Assembly (NCBI GenBank): GCA_034436335.1
Contig: DAOTVO010000021.1
Location: 1-64,000, forward strand
Length of the DNA: 64,000 nucleotides
Direction: 5' to 3'
From: UBA877 sp034436335
GTDB taxonomy: Bacteria; Chloroflexota; Anaerolineae; Anaerolineales; Villigracilaceae
A program made the translations under genes and the position numbers. Shown here in pieces: positions 48,774 to 56,949 of the stretch. The stretch's first letter is position 1, and every line of letters starts with the position of its first letter. The notes beneath the pieces were generated by a model that saw only the letters and a list, made by a program, of their open reading frames with translations, was not told the origin of the DNA and ran no database searches.

Positions 48774-49935
48774 GGGCGGGGAGAGGACGGCCGCGCCGCC
48801 ATTCGGCGGTCATGAGAAGGAGAATGCTTATCAAAAGGGCAATCGTCTGGCTGTAATTGGCCCAAAGGGCAGACGAGGAAGTTCCCAGCCAGTGATAGTA
48901 TACATAAAAAGCGGTCGCCGGGTAAACAACCATGGCAGGAAGAATAAGAACCTGCCAGCCAGGATTTTGACGGCGGAGCAGGAGAAAGAGAGCCGGAAGA
49001 AGGAGGACAAATGTGTATGGTTTGAAGCGCGGCAAGACCAGAGAGAGAAGTAAAAAAGCAAACGAAAAGAGAAAGACGGCGCGCTCCCGGCTTTCGAAAT
49101 GCGGAGCGAGAAAACGCCAAGTTAACCAAAACAGAGCAATGGCCACCGCCCCGCCGATCGCCATCCCAAAGAACAGCGCCGGCAGTCCTTGCGGCCAGCC
49201 AAAGAGGGCGGCAAAAAAGAAGGGGAAGGCGGGGTGATTGATGCCGCCAAATTCCGCCGCCGGATTCCCCTGCCCGGGCAGGCCGCCGGTCAACTGGCGG
49301 AAGTACCAGGGCGTCAGGTCGGGACGTGAGAAAGTCAGCGCATAAAAGATGATCAGGAAGGTCCCCAGGCCAATGGCAAGCAGGCGCACTTTGCGCAGGC
49401 GGGGCAGGGGCGCCAGCCAAAGCAAGGGCAGGTAGGCCAGGGGCAAGATTTTGATGGAGGCCATCAGTCCCAGGCAGACGGCGGCGATTTCCCAGCGGGA
49501 GCGCTGAATGCTGAAAAAGGCGAGCGAGACGGGCAACAGCAGGATGACTTCCAGGTTGCCGCTCCACAGCGCCCAGGCCAGTCCGGCTAACGCGCCGATG
49601 GCAAGTATCAGAGCCGTCGGCAGGTCCCGGCCTGGCTGCCAGAGAGGCAGGCTGAGCGCAATGACCAGCAGGTAAATCAGCGGGTACGCGGCGGCGAAGT
49701 TCAGCGGCGAGGCGCACAAAACGCCGAAGAAATTCAGCAGGGCGGGAGGGTAGAGCCAGGGCAGGCCGCCGGGGAAATCCTGTGCCAGGTAGGGATTGCC
49801 GCCGAGACGGTCGAGTTCGGCGGCCTGACAGTAGAGACGCGCGTCCCAGCCATACGGGTTGGAGAAAATGAAAATTCCCAGCAAGGCAGTCAGTGCGAGG
49901 GTCAACGCAAAAAACAGCGGCAGGAGATATCTCAA
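48766..49935 (-). CDS. GT87-family membrane glycosyltransferase
   Basis: A 389-residue polytopic protein with about ten to twelve hydrophobic helices, of the DUF2029/GT87 class that uses polyprenyl-phosphate mannose or related donors. The first extracytoplasmic loop has the acidic motif YGWDARLYCQAAELDRLGGNPY, as is usual for the GT-C fold, and PAMVVYPATAFYVYYHWLG lies near the C-terminus. The acceptor glycan cannot be predicted. It is placed upstream of and overlapping mutM, and downstream of the bacterioferritin terminator. Confidence 0.85.
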   Translation of the reverse strand: MRYLLPLFFALTLALTALLGIFIFSNPYGWDARLYCQAAELDRLGGNPYLAQDFPGGLPWLYPPALLNFFGVLCASPLNFAAAYPLIYLLVIALSLPLWQPGRDLPTALILAIGALAGLAWALWSGNLEVILLLPVSLAFFSIQRSRWEIAAVCLGLMASIKILPLAYLPLLWLAPLPRLRKVRLLAIGLGTFLIIFYALTFSRPDLTPWYFRQLTGGLPGQGNPAAEFGGINHPAFPFFFAALFGWPQGLPALFFGMAIGGAVAIALFWLTWRFLAPHFESRERAVFLFSFAFLLLSLVLPRFKPYTFVLLLPALFLLLRRQNPGWQVLILPAMVVYPATAFYVYYHWLGTSSSALWANYSQTIALLISILLLMTAEWRRGRPLPAHA

Positions 49936-49993
49936 GACATTCTCTTCCGAATCTCTTAAGCCGTCCGATCAATGACGCAGGGGAAAAGTAAAA

Positions 49994-50019
49994 CAGGGGC
50001 GCAGAAACATGCGCCCCTG
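49994..50019 (-). terminator. Rho-independent terminator after bacterioferritin
   Basis: Perfect 10-bp stem, CAGGGGCGCA at 49994-50003 with TGCGCCCCTG at 50010-50019, followed on the minus strand by TTTTACTTTT. It ends the leftward acetyltransferase-prs-bfr unit. Confidence 0.85.
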
Positions 50020-50025
50020 CGCGGT

Positions 50026-50493
50026 TTAGTGCAGTTGTTCGGCCAGATAGACCTGGATGCCCATCTGGGCAATCTGGTCGAGTTGCGCCTCCAGCCAATC
50101 CAAATGCTCTTCTTCGTCTTCAAGGATGTCTTCGAGCAGTTCGCGCGTCCCGTTGTCGCCCAGGTCGGTGCAGAGTTTGATGGCGTCGTTGTAGGCCTTG
50201 ATAGCGGCGGTTTCGCTTTCCAGGTCGTTCTGGTGCTGGGCTTCCACCGTGTCTCCGATGTGAATTTTGTTGAGCGTGCTGACGATGGGCCGCCCTTCCA
50301 GGAAAAGGATGCGGGCAATCAGTTTTTCGGCGTGCTTCATCTCGTCTATAGCGCGCTTTTCGGCGGCTTCGTGCAGGCGGTCGAAGCCCCAGTTGGCGCA
50401 CATCTCCGATTGCACCATGTACTGATTGATGGCCGTCAATTCATCGGCCAGCAGAAGATTGAGAGTATCGAGGACTTTGGTTTTGCCTTTCAT
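50026..50493 (-). CDS. bfr: Bacterioferritin
   Basis: Iron-storage four-helix-bundle protein of 155 residues. The diiron ligands are visible: Glu in NLLLADELTAINQYM, ExxH in KRAIDEMKHAEKLIARILF, Glu in DLESETAAIKAYNDAI and ExxH-type in LEDILEDEEEHLDWLEAQL. The Met in DEMKHAE occupies the haem-ligand position of bacterioferritins. GGAG precedes the ATG. It is last of a leftward group with prs and the acetyltransferase. Confidence 0.93.
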   Translation of the reverse strand: MKGKTKVLDTLNLLLADELTAINQYMVQSEMCANWGFDRLHEAAEKRAIDEMKHAEKLIARILFLEGRPIVSTLNKIHIGDTVEAQHQNDLESETAAIKAYNDAIKLCTDLGDNGTRELLEDILEDEEEHLDWLEAQLDQIAQMGIQVYLAEQLH

Positions 50494-50513
50494 AGGGGTC
50501 TCCTTTGGAATGA

Positions 50514-51500
50514 CTATTCGTTGAACAATTGGCCGACGCTGCGGCCCTCGTGGGCGCGGCGGATGACCTCGCCCAGCAAAGGCGCAACGCTGAGGACCTT
50601 CAGCCTGTCGCCGAACGGACGACGTTTTTCCTCGCTGATGGGGACGCTGTCGGTGGTGATGTATTCGGCCACCGGAAGGGCGGCCAACCGTTCGGGCGCG
50701 TTGGCAGAAAAGATAGGATGGATGAAGGCTACATAAACATTTCGCGCGCCGCTTTCTTTGACCAGGTTGACTGCCTGCACAATCGAGCCGCCGGTATCTA
50801 TCTCGTCATCCACCAGAATCACATCCCGATCGGCTACCGAGCCGATGATGGTCAACGCCTGGGCTTTGGCATCGTTGGCGACGCGGCGCTTCTCGATGAA
50901 GGCGATCGGAGCGTTGATGCCGGCGGCGAAGTTGCGACCTTTTTTAGCGTATCCCAGGTCAACGGTCACAACGACCGGCTCGTGCATTTGGGCGAGCAAG
51001 TTCTCGCGGACGTGGTTGATGAGCAAATATTGCGAGTTCAATACGTCGCCGGGGATGGAGAAGAAGCCCTGGATTTGAAAGGAATGCGGGTCGAGGGTCA
51101 TGTAGCGGTCGGCGCCGGCAATTTCAATCATGTCGGCTACCAGGCGGGCCGTGATGGGGACGCGCGGCTGGTCTTTTTTGTCCGAGCGGCCGTAGCACAG
51201 ATAGGGGATCACCGCTGTCACGCGCGCCGCCGAGTCCAGTTTCAGGGTTTGCAAGAGAATCAGCAGTTCCATCAGGTTACGGTGAACCGGCGCGGCAGTG
51301 TGCTGGATGACATAGACATCCTGCCCGCGCACGCTGCTGTGGAGTTTGACAAACAGGTTTTCGTTGGGGAATTCAATGATGTCGCGGCCGCAGAGCGTTT
51401 CGCCAAGATACTCGGCCACCTTGCGCGCCAATTCCGGCGAGGCTGTTCCGGCGTAGAGTTTGATGCCGCCATATACTTTCATTTCGTGCGATTGTGCCAT
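50514..51500 (-). CDS. prs: Ribose-phosphate pyrophosphokinase
   Basis: Makes PRPP from ribose-5-phosphate and ATP, for nucleotide, histidine and NAD synthesis. 328 residues. Motifs: IKLYAGTASPELARKVAEYL near the start, DQPRVPITARLVADMIEIAG, LDPHSFQIQGFFSIP (metal-binding), KRRVANDAKAQ and the PRPP loop VILVDDEIDTGGSIV. The start at 51500 has GAGG upstream. The acetyltransferase stop lies three bases before it, so they are likely co-transcribed. The pyrophosphate flexible loop looks normal. Confidence 0.96.
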   Translation of the reverse strand: MAQSHEMKVYGGIKLYAGTASPELARKVAEYLGETLCGRDIIEFPNENLFVKLHSSVRGQDVYVIQHTAAPVHRNLMELLILLQTLKLDSAARVTAVIPYLCYGRSDKKDQPRVPITARLVADMIEIAGADRYMTLDPHSFQIQGFFSIPGDVLNSQYLLINHVRENLLAQMHEPVVVTVDLGYAKKGRNFAAGINAPIAFIEKRRVANDAKAQALTIIGSVADRDVILVDDEIDTGGSIVQAVNLVKESGARNVYVAFIHPIFSANAPERLAALPVAEYITTDSVPISEEKRRPFGDRLKVLSVAPLLGEVIRRAHEGRSVGQLFNE

Positions 51501-51503
51501 AAT

Positions 51504-52046
51504 TCATTCCTCTTCAGGGTGCCATTCCGAGCGCAAGACGCTCATGAAGAGCAAGTCCACGTATTTCCCATCCCGATAAACCGATTGTCGAAAGCGCCCT
51601 TCGTGGACGAAGCCGGCTTTTTCGTAAGCGCGGATGCCGCCCCGGTTGTCCTCGTCCACGCGCAGGAAAATGCGGTTCAGGTTCAGGGTCTTGAACCCGA
51701 CCTGCAGCAGGAGATGCATAACCTCCGCGCCATAGCCCTGATTCCAGAAGGATTTGTCGCCGATGAAAATACCTACTTCGGCGCTGCGGGCGCGCTGGTC
51801 TATATCGAAGAAAGAGCAATTGCCGATCAACCGCCAGCCATCCCCTTCCCGGATTTCGATGGACAAGGGCTGTTCTTCGGGCGAGCGTTTGAGCATATTC
51901 TCAAACCAGCCTTCTTCGCTGGCCTGCGAGATGGGCCAGCCTCCCGAAAGGTAACGGCGCACGTCAGGGTCGTTGAGCCACTCGACAAACCTGGGCAGGT
52001 CAGAGCGCTCGTTTCGCCGCAAGCGGATGCGTTTTCCGTAGAACAT
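51504..52046 (-). CDS. GNAT acetyltransferase (RimJ/SpeG-like)
   Basis: A 180-residue cytosolic N-acetyltransferase. The fold is recognised from MFYGKRIRLRRNERSDLPRF at the start, GNCSFFDIDQRARSAEVGIF, and the CoA pyrophosphate loop FWNQGYGAEVMHLLL, with AYEKAGFVHEGRFRQSVYRDG near the end. It could act on proteins or polyamines; the substrate is not clear. It heads the leftward acetyltransferase-prs-bfr group and diverges from the 52174 operon. Confidence 0.88.
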   Translation of the reverse strand: MFYGKRIRLRRNERSDLPRFVEWLNDPDVRRYLSGGWPISQASEEGWFENMLKRSPEEQPLSIEIREGDGWRLIGNCSFFDIDQRARSAEVGIFIGDKSFWNQGYGAEVMHLLLQVGFKTLNLNRIFLRVDEDNRGGIRAYEKAGFVHEGRFRQSVYRDGKYVDLLFMSVLRSEWHPEEE

Positions 52047-52158
52047 GAACGGGTCTCCTGATGTGATTATACTATGCCGCCGGTGTTATGAATCAAAGCA
52101 AGGGAGTGCCTGCCTGCGCAAACGCTCATTCGTTCTATGATTGTTTCACAAGTTGTGC

Positions 52159-52164
52159 TATACT
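52159..52164 (+). promoter_or_regulatory. -10 box of the seven-gene membrane operon
   Basis: TATACT at 52159-52164, nine bases before the ATG at 52174. No ribosome site precedes the start, so the transcript is leaderless or nearly so. Confidence 0.55.
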
Positions 52165-52173
52165 CAATAGAAA

Positions 52174-52443
52174 ATGCAGACCGACACTCTTCCCGGCACG
52201 CGTTCTTCCTGGCCCCGGTGGGCAGAGTTTCTGCGTCAGCGGCGGCTGGGGACGTTTGCCGCCTGGGCGTTCGAAGCCTTGGGGCCTGTGATGGTGGTGG
52301 GGGCGCAGTTGCTGCATGTTGGTTCTCCCCTCCTCCGTCCGGCTTTTTCCCCGGGCCAGATTGAATCCCTGGCCAACTTGTTCGAAGACCCCAACGAAGC
52401 GCGCGCTTTCGCCGCTTTTTTGCGAGAGGAAGTAAAACAGTGA
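52174..52443 (+). CDS. Small protein, first gene of the DUF6754/MutL operon
   Basis: An 89-residue protein (MQTDTLPGTRSSWPRWAEF). A moderately hydrophobic stretch (FAAWAFEALGPVMVVGAQLLHV, split over residues 27-48) may be a membrane-associated helix, and the C-terminal part is helical (IESLANLFEDPNEARAFAAF). No family recognised. Its stop overlaps the next start (GTGA). It is the leader of a seven-gene operon that runs to 59762. Confidence 0.65.
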   Translation: MQTDTLPGTRSSWPRWAEFLRQRRLGTFAAWAFEALGPVMVVGAQLLHVGSPLLRPAFSPGQIESLANLFEDPNEARAFAAFLREEVKQ

Positions 52444-53186
52444 GCGACACTATTTTGGGTCTGGTTGCTTTTGGTCTCGTTTTTCTGGCAGCGACGTTGC
52501 TGGCGGCGTTCTTTTATTTGCAGTACAAATCCGCCCCTCCCTTGCGCGAAGTCCCTGCCTACCTGCGCCTGCGCCGCGCCATTGGCCGCGTGGTGGAAGA
52601 TGGCTCTCGTCTGCATGTGTCGCTTGGGCGCGGCGCGCTGGTCACTCCGCAAAGCGCCTCGGCCCTGGCAGGACTTGCCCTTCTGCGCCGTCTTGCGAAC
52701 GTGACCGCTGTCAGCGACCGTCCCCCCATCGCCACCTCTGGCGACGGCGCGCTGGCTTTGCTTTCCCAATCCACCCTGCAGGGCGTGGCAGAAGACGCCC
52801 TCCAGCCTTACGACGCCTCCGCTGGACGTCTGACCGGTCTGACGCCATTCTCCTATGCGGCGGGGGCTATTCCCTCCATTCGCGACGAAAACGTCTCCAC
52901 CACCGTGTTGATAGGCAACTTCGGCGTGGAATCGGCCTTGCTGACCGATGCCTGTGAGCGCGCCAATGTCTTTTGCGTAGGCGGCAGTGACAATCTGGCC
53001 GCTCAGGCTGTGCTCTACGCTAGCGCATCCGCCCCCCTGATTGGCGAGGAACTCTACTCGGCGGGTGCTTATATCGAACCTGCGCCGCTTCAGACTGCCA
53101 GCCTGACCGTTCAGGATATTCTGCGCTGGTTATTCATCATCGTTCTGGTGGGCGGCGCTTTGTTGAAAGCGGCAGGCTTGCTGTGA
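52440..53186 (+). CDS. DUF6754-like membrane protein
   Basis: A 248-residue protein with a membrane helix at each end (residues 5-28, VAFGLVFLAATLLAAFFYL; and 225-247, LFIIVLVGGALLKAAGLL) and a soluble domain between. That domain has the segments LHVSLGRGALVTPQSASALAGL, STTVLIGNFGVESALLTDAC and FCVGGSDNLAAQAVLYASAS. I associate this arrangement with DUF6754, whose function is unknown. It overlaps both neighbours by four bases, so production is tightly coupled to them. Confidence 0.75.
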   Translation: MSDTILGLVAFGLVFLAATLLAAFFYLQYKSAPPLREVPAYLRLRRAIGRVVEDGSRLHVSLGRGALVTPQSASALAGLALLRRLANVTAVSDRPPIATSGDGALALLSQSTLQGVAEDALQPYDASAGRLTGLTPFSYAAGAIPSIRDENVSTTVLIGNFGVESALLTDACERANVFCVGGSDNLAAQAVLYASASAPLIGEELYSAGAYIEPAPLQTASLTVQDILRWLFIIVLVGGALLKAAGLL

Positions 53187-53821
53187 AACCCAAGGGACTC
53201 TTCTCCACCGTCATTGCCATTTTTTGCGGCCTGGTCGTATTGGCGGGCTACTTCGTGCGCTTGCCTTTCCTGCTCTATGCCAGCAACACGTTTCTCAATT
53301 GGGCTGTTTTGTTGACGGCTTTTGCCGTTCTGCTGGGGATTTTCAATCTGCTGATAGTTCATCTTGGCAAGGTTGCCGGAAAACAAAAAGGAGCGGTTTA
53401 CAGCCTGCTGCTTGTCCTGGCGATGCTGGGGACCTTCGCTGTCGGTTTGATGGTCCCCCTCTTTCCAAAAGCGGCTCCGGTCTTCGACTTCATCTTCCGC
53501 GCTTTTCAACTGCCTGTGGAGGCCAGCCTGATGGCTTTGCTGGCTGTCACCCTCACCTATGCCAGTATCCGCCTGTTGGGCCGCCGTTTAAGTGCCTTCT
53601 CGGTCATTTTCATCCTCACGGCCATTCTCATTTTGTTGGGCACCGCTCCGCTCCCGTTTCTGGGTGGTCTCCCTTGGATTAGCGATTCCGTCCGCCCGGT
53701 CATTGCCCAGGTTCTGGCGGCAAGCGGGGCGCGCGGCATTTTGATTGGCGTTGCCTTGGGCGCGCTCGTCACAGGACTGCGCGTTCTCTTCGGCGCCGAC
53801 CGGCCCTACGGGGGGAAGTAA
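53183..53821 (+). CDS. Multi-span membrane protein of unknown function
   Basis: A 212-residue protein with about six hydrophobic helices (FSTVIAIFCGLVVLAGYF, NWAVLLTAFAVLLGIFNLLIV, AVYSLLLVLAMLGTFAVGLM, ASLMALLAVTLTYASIRLL, AFSVIFILTAILILLG and ILIGVALGALVTGLRVLF). No transporter motifs are visible. Starts ATGA-coupled to the DUF6754-like gene and lies three bases before the zinc-ribbon gene. It is likely the membrane scaffold of the complex. Confidence 0.72.
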   Translation: MKPKGLFSTVIAIFCGLVVLAGYFVRLPFLLYASNTFLNWAVLLTAFAVLLGIFNLLIVHLGKVAGKQKGAVYSLLLVLAMLGTFAVGLMVPLFPKAAPVFDFIFRAFQLPVEASLMALLAVTLTYASIRLLGRRLSAFSVIFILTAILILLGTAPLPFLGGLPWISDSVRPVIAQVLAASGARGILIGVALGALVTGLRVLFGADRPYGGK

Positions 53822-53824
53822 ACC

Positions 53825-56260
53825 ATGAGCGAGATAATTTGTCCGGTCTGCAACCGACCCAACCCCGATGATTTGCAAACCTGCCGGTTCTGCGGCGCCG
53901 ATTTGACCCCTCCGCCGGGCGTCTCCGATCCTGCCATTCGCGCCGGGGAGACGCCGGTGCCTAAAAAGACCTCTGAATTCGAGAAGGTCAAATTGCCGGA
54001 TAAAGGCCCTATTCTGGCCGGTCAGGTGCCTATCCCGCAAGATACGGGTGAATTAGAGCAGGCATTGCCTTCCTGGCTCAAGTCGCTGCGTGAGGATAAA
54101 TCTTCTTCTGAGCCCGAACTGCCGGCGGACATTTTTCCCGCCGCAAACGCGCCGGTTGAATCTGACGCCGCTCAGCCCGCCGATACGTTTGGCGATTCCC
54201 TTGACTGGCTGGCGCGGTTTGGACATGAGGATGAGGAAGAAGAAATTCCTGAATGGATGGCGGCTCTACGCGTTCCTGAAGAGAAGCCTGCGCCACCAGC
54301 CGATTTGCCGGAAGCCGAACCTCCGACCAAAGAGGAGGAAACATCCCTCGACTGGTTTACCCGCATTGCACCTGAATCTAAGCCGGCTGATGAAGAAGGG
54401 TTATCTGCCGAGGAAAAGGCCTTGCCTGCCGAGAACTTGCCAGACTGGCTAGAAACCTTGAAAGCGGAAGAAGAAACGCCTTCCGCTGCAGGGTTGGAAG
54501 CGCCCGACTGGCTCACATCCCTGCCGGAGAGCGCAGAACCGGCCGCCTCTTCGCGAGCGGCCTTTGAACCAGACTGGCTGAAAAATCTCACCGAAGAGCC
54601 GGTCGCGCCACAATCTGAACCGCCGGAATCCCCGGATTGGTTGAAGAGTCCGATTGAGGAGCCTGCTGCGCCGCAAGCCGCAGAGGCAGCAATTCCTGCG
54701 CTCGAAGAAACTCCCGACTGGCTGGCAGCCTTGGGCGCCGAAGCCGGCGCTGCGTCAGCGGCAGCAGCAGAAACGGTTTTCAAAGACGGCGCGTTGCCTG
54801 AAGAGCCTGTCCCGGCTGAAGTTCCCGACTGGTTGAAAGATTTTCAACTTGGTGGGGAGCCTTCTTTTCCCGAAGAAAGCGAGCGGATCGAGCCTGCTCC
54901 GCTTGACGCCTTTTCTGAAACTACGCCTCACTGGCTGGCCGATATTCAGAAAGCCGCGCCCATCCCCAGCGCTGTCCCGCCTTTGGTGGAAAGCAGTGAA
55001 GGGGAGCCGCCGCCTGAAGCCGGCCAGCCAAAGGATACTTTTTCGCTGGAAACGCCCGACTGGCTGGCCCGCCTGGGGGCTGAGCCGAGCGTCGAACCGG
55101 CTGCGCCGACCGAGAGCGTAGAGCCTGAAAATCTTGAGATGGCCGAACTGCCTTCCTGGGTGCAGGCGATGAAACCTGTGGAAGCAGTGGTTTCGGACGT
55201 TAAATCGGCGGTTGCAGAAGAGATGGGAGTCTCTGAGAGCAGCGGGCCGCTGGCCGGTCTGCGCGGTGTGCTTCCGGGTGGAGCGGGGGTTTTCCCAAGC
55301 CGCAAACCTCCTGCTTACTCCATCAAACTCCAGGTCACCGAAAGCCAGAACAGGGACGCCAATCAATTAGAGCAAATGATTCGCAACGAAGGACAACCTC
55401 GCGGGATCAAAGCGGCGGTAATTCCTTCGGGCGTGGTGTGGCGGTGGGTCATCTCAATCATCCTTCTCCTTGCCATATTCCTGCCGCTGGTTTCCGGCAC
55501 GCGGTTTGCGCCTGACTTGATGCTTTTCCCCTCTGAATGGGAACGAACTCACAATTTGCTGGACACACTTCCTGCCAATTCTTCCGTGCTGGCAGTCTTT
55601 GACTACGATCCGGCGCTTTCCGGCGAATTGCAGGCGGCGGTCGCGCCGGTGGTAGACCGCATCCTTACGCGTGGGGCGCATCTGGCCTTGATTTCGACTT
55701 CGCCGACAGGCCCGGCCCTGGCAGAACAATTTTTGCACTCTACACAGGCAGCGCATCTGCAAGCCGGCGTCCAGTATGTCAATCTTGGTTACCTCCCGGG
55801 CGGCCCCTCAGGAATTTATTACTTTGCCGGGAACTTACAAGAAGCCATTCCGCAAGCTGTAGATGGAAACGATGCCTGGGCTTCTCCCGCTCTGCAGGAT
55901 GTGAAGCAGTTGAGCGATTTTGGCTTGCTGCTCGTCATTACAGATAACGCCGACACGGCCCGCTCCTGGGTCGAACAGACGCAATCTGCAATTGGCGACA
56001 CCCCCGTTCTGATGGTCGTTTCAGCGCAGGCCGAGCCAATGGTGCGCCCCTATTTCGACTCCGGTCAGGTGGATGGGATGGTCACCGGCCTGACCGGCGG
56101 AAAAACTTATGAGCAAACCTACGGGACGACCGGCCTGGCGCGGCATTACTGGGACGCTTTTGGGACCGGCACGCTGGCCGCCGTGCTATTGATTCTGGTC
56201 GGCGGCGCAGGCAACGCTCTATTAGCCCAGAGAAACAGGATAAAGGGAGGAAAGGCCTGA
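53825..56260 (+). CDS. Zinc-ribbon protein with 13 tryptophan motifs and a bitopic membrane domain
   Basis: An 811-residue protein. Residues 5-26 form a CxxC-x11-CxxC zinc ribbon (CPVCNRPNP, TCRFCGADL). From about 81 to 445 an acidic, Pro/Ala-rich, probably disordered region carries 13 short motifs of the form xP(D/S/E)W(L/M/F/V), such as LPDWLETL, APDWLTSL and TPDWLARLG. A membrane helix follows at about 540-560 (VISIILLLAIFLPLVSG). A folded domain (560-780) has the segments SSVLAVFDYDPALSGELQ and LLLVITDNADTARSWVE, and a second helix lies near the C-terminus (LAAVLLILVGGAGNALLA). The repeated W motifs may be docking sites for a partner. No function is known. Confidence 0.75.
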   Translation: MSEIICPVCNRPNPDDLQTCRFCGADLTPPPGVSDPAIRAGETPVPKKTSEFEKVKLPDKGPILAGQVPIPQDTGELEQALPSWLKSLREDKSSSEPELPADIFPAANAPVESDAAQPADTFGDSLDWLARFGHEDEEEEIPEWMAALRVPEEKPAPPADLPEAEPPTKEEETSLDWFTRIAPESKPADEEGLSAEEKALPAENLPDWLETLKAEEETPSAAGLEAPDWLTSLPESAEPAASSRAAFEPDWLKNLTEEPVAPQSEPPESPDWLKSPIEEPAAPQAAEAAIPALEETPDWLAALGAEAGAASAAAAETVFKDGALPEEPVPAEVPDWLKDFQLGGEPSFPEESERIEPAPLDAFSETTPHWLADIQKAAPIPSAVPPLVESSEGEPPPEAGQPKDTFSLETPDWLARLGAEPSVEPAAPTESVEPENLEMAELPSWVQAMKPVEAVVSDVKSAVAEEMGVSESSGPLAGLRGVLPGGAGVFPSRKPPAYSIKLQVTESQNRDANQLEQMIRNEGQPRGIKAAVIPSGVVWRWVISIILLLAIFLPLVSGTRFAPDLMLFPSEWERTHNLLDTLPANSSVLAVFDYDPALSGELQAAVAPVVDRILTRGAHLALISTSPTGPALAEQFLHSTQAAHLQAGVQYVNLGYLPGGPSGIYYFAGNLQEAIPQAVDGNDAWASPALQDVKQLSDFGLLLVITDNADTARSWVEQTQSAIGDTPVLMVVSAQAEPMVRPYFDSGQVDGMVTGLTGGKTYEQTYGTTGLARHYWDAFGTGTLAAVLLILVGGAGNALLAQRNRIKGGKA

Positions 56261-56943
56261 TGAATATCTCTTTCTCTCTGGATCTGCTGACCGGACTGGT
56301 TAGTTTTTTGCTTACCTTGATGGTATTGAGTTATTTGATCGGCGATAACCCCGCTTTTCGGCTGGCTATTTACCTTTTTATCGGTGTCTCGGCTGGCTAT
56401 GTCGCGGCCATAGCATGGAATCAGGTGCTCTTGCCGCGCTTGTTTCGCCCCTTGCTCAACAGCGGCTGGACAGACGTTACCCTGCTTATTCCACTCTTGC
56501 TAGGCTTGCTCATGCTGGCAAAATTATCGCCGCGTATGGCGGCGCTGGGTAACCCGTCTCTGGCGGTGATTGTGGGCGTGGGCGCGGCAGTCGCCATTGG
56601 CGGAGCAATTTTTGGCACGTTGTTCCCACAAACGCAGGCTGTTGTGAACGAGTTCGACCTTCCGTCTTTGGGCAAAAGTTGGTCGGGCTGGCTGGGGACT
56701 CTGGGCGAGGCTTTAGTGATGCTGGTCGGAACGGTGAGCACGCTGGTCTATTTCCAATTCAGCGCCAAAGCCACTGCCGGCGGTCCCAAGCGCGCCAAGC
56801 CGGTTGAATTCATTGCCTGGGTGGGGCAGGTATTTATCGCCATCACTTTTGGCGTGCTCTTCGCAGGCGTGTTCGCGGCGGCTATCACCGCCCTGATTGA
56901 GCGCCTGAGTTTTCTCATCGGTTTTGTGAGCCAATTCTTCTAA
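56260..56943 (+). CDS. Multi-span membrane protein of unknown function
   Basis: A 227-residue protein with about six helices (LVSFLLTLMVLSYLIG, LAIYLFIGVSAGYVAAIAW, VTLLIPLLLGLLMLAKL, LAVIVGVGAAVAIGGAIFG, LGEALVMLVGTVSTLVYF and IAITFGVLFAGVFAAAITAL). Its ATG overlaps the preceding TGA, with GGGAGG upstream. No recognised transport motif. It belongs to the same complex by coupling. Confidence 0.72.
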   Translation: MNISFSLDLLTGLVSFLLTLMVLSYLIGDNPAFRLAIYLFIGVSAGYVAAIAWNQVLLPRLFRPLLNSGWTDVTLLIPLLLGLLMLAKLSPRMAALGNPSLAVIVGVGAAVAIGGAIFGTLFPQTQAVVNEFDLPSLGKSWSGWLGTLGEALVMLVGTVSTLVYFQFSAKATAGGPKRAKPVEFIAWVGQVFIAITFGVLFAGVFAAAITALIERLSFLIGFVSQFF

Positions 56944-56949
56944 CTGCCT

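Noticed and set aside
48719..50098. A 459-codon frame overlapping mutM and the GT87 gene on the same strand
   Set aside because: It is Arg/Pro-rich and out of frame with two well-supported genes; an artefact of high GC content.
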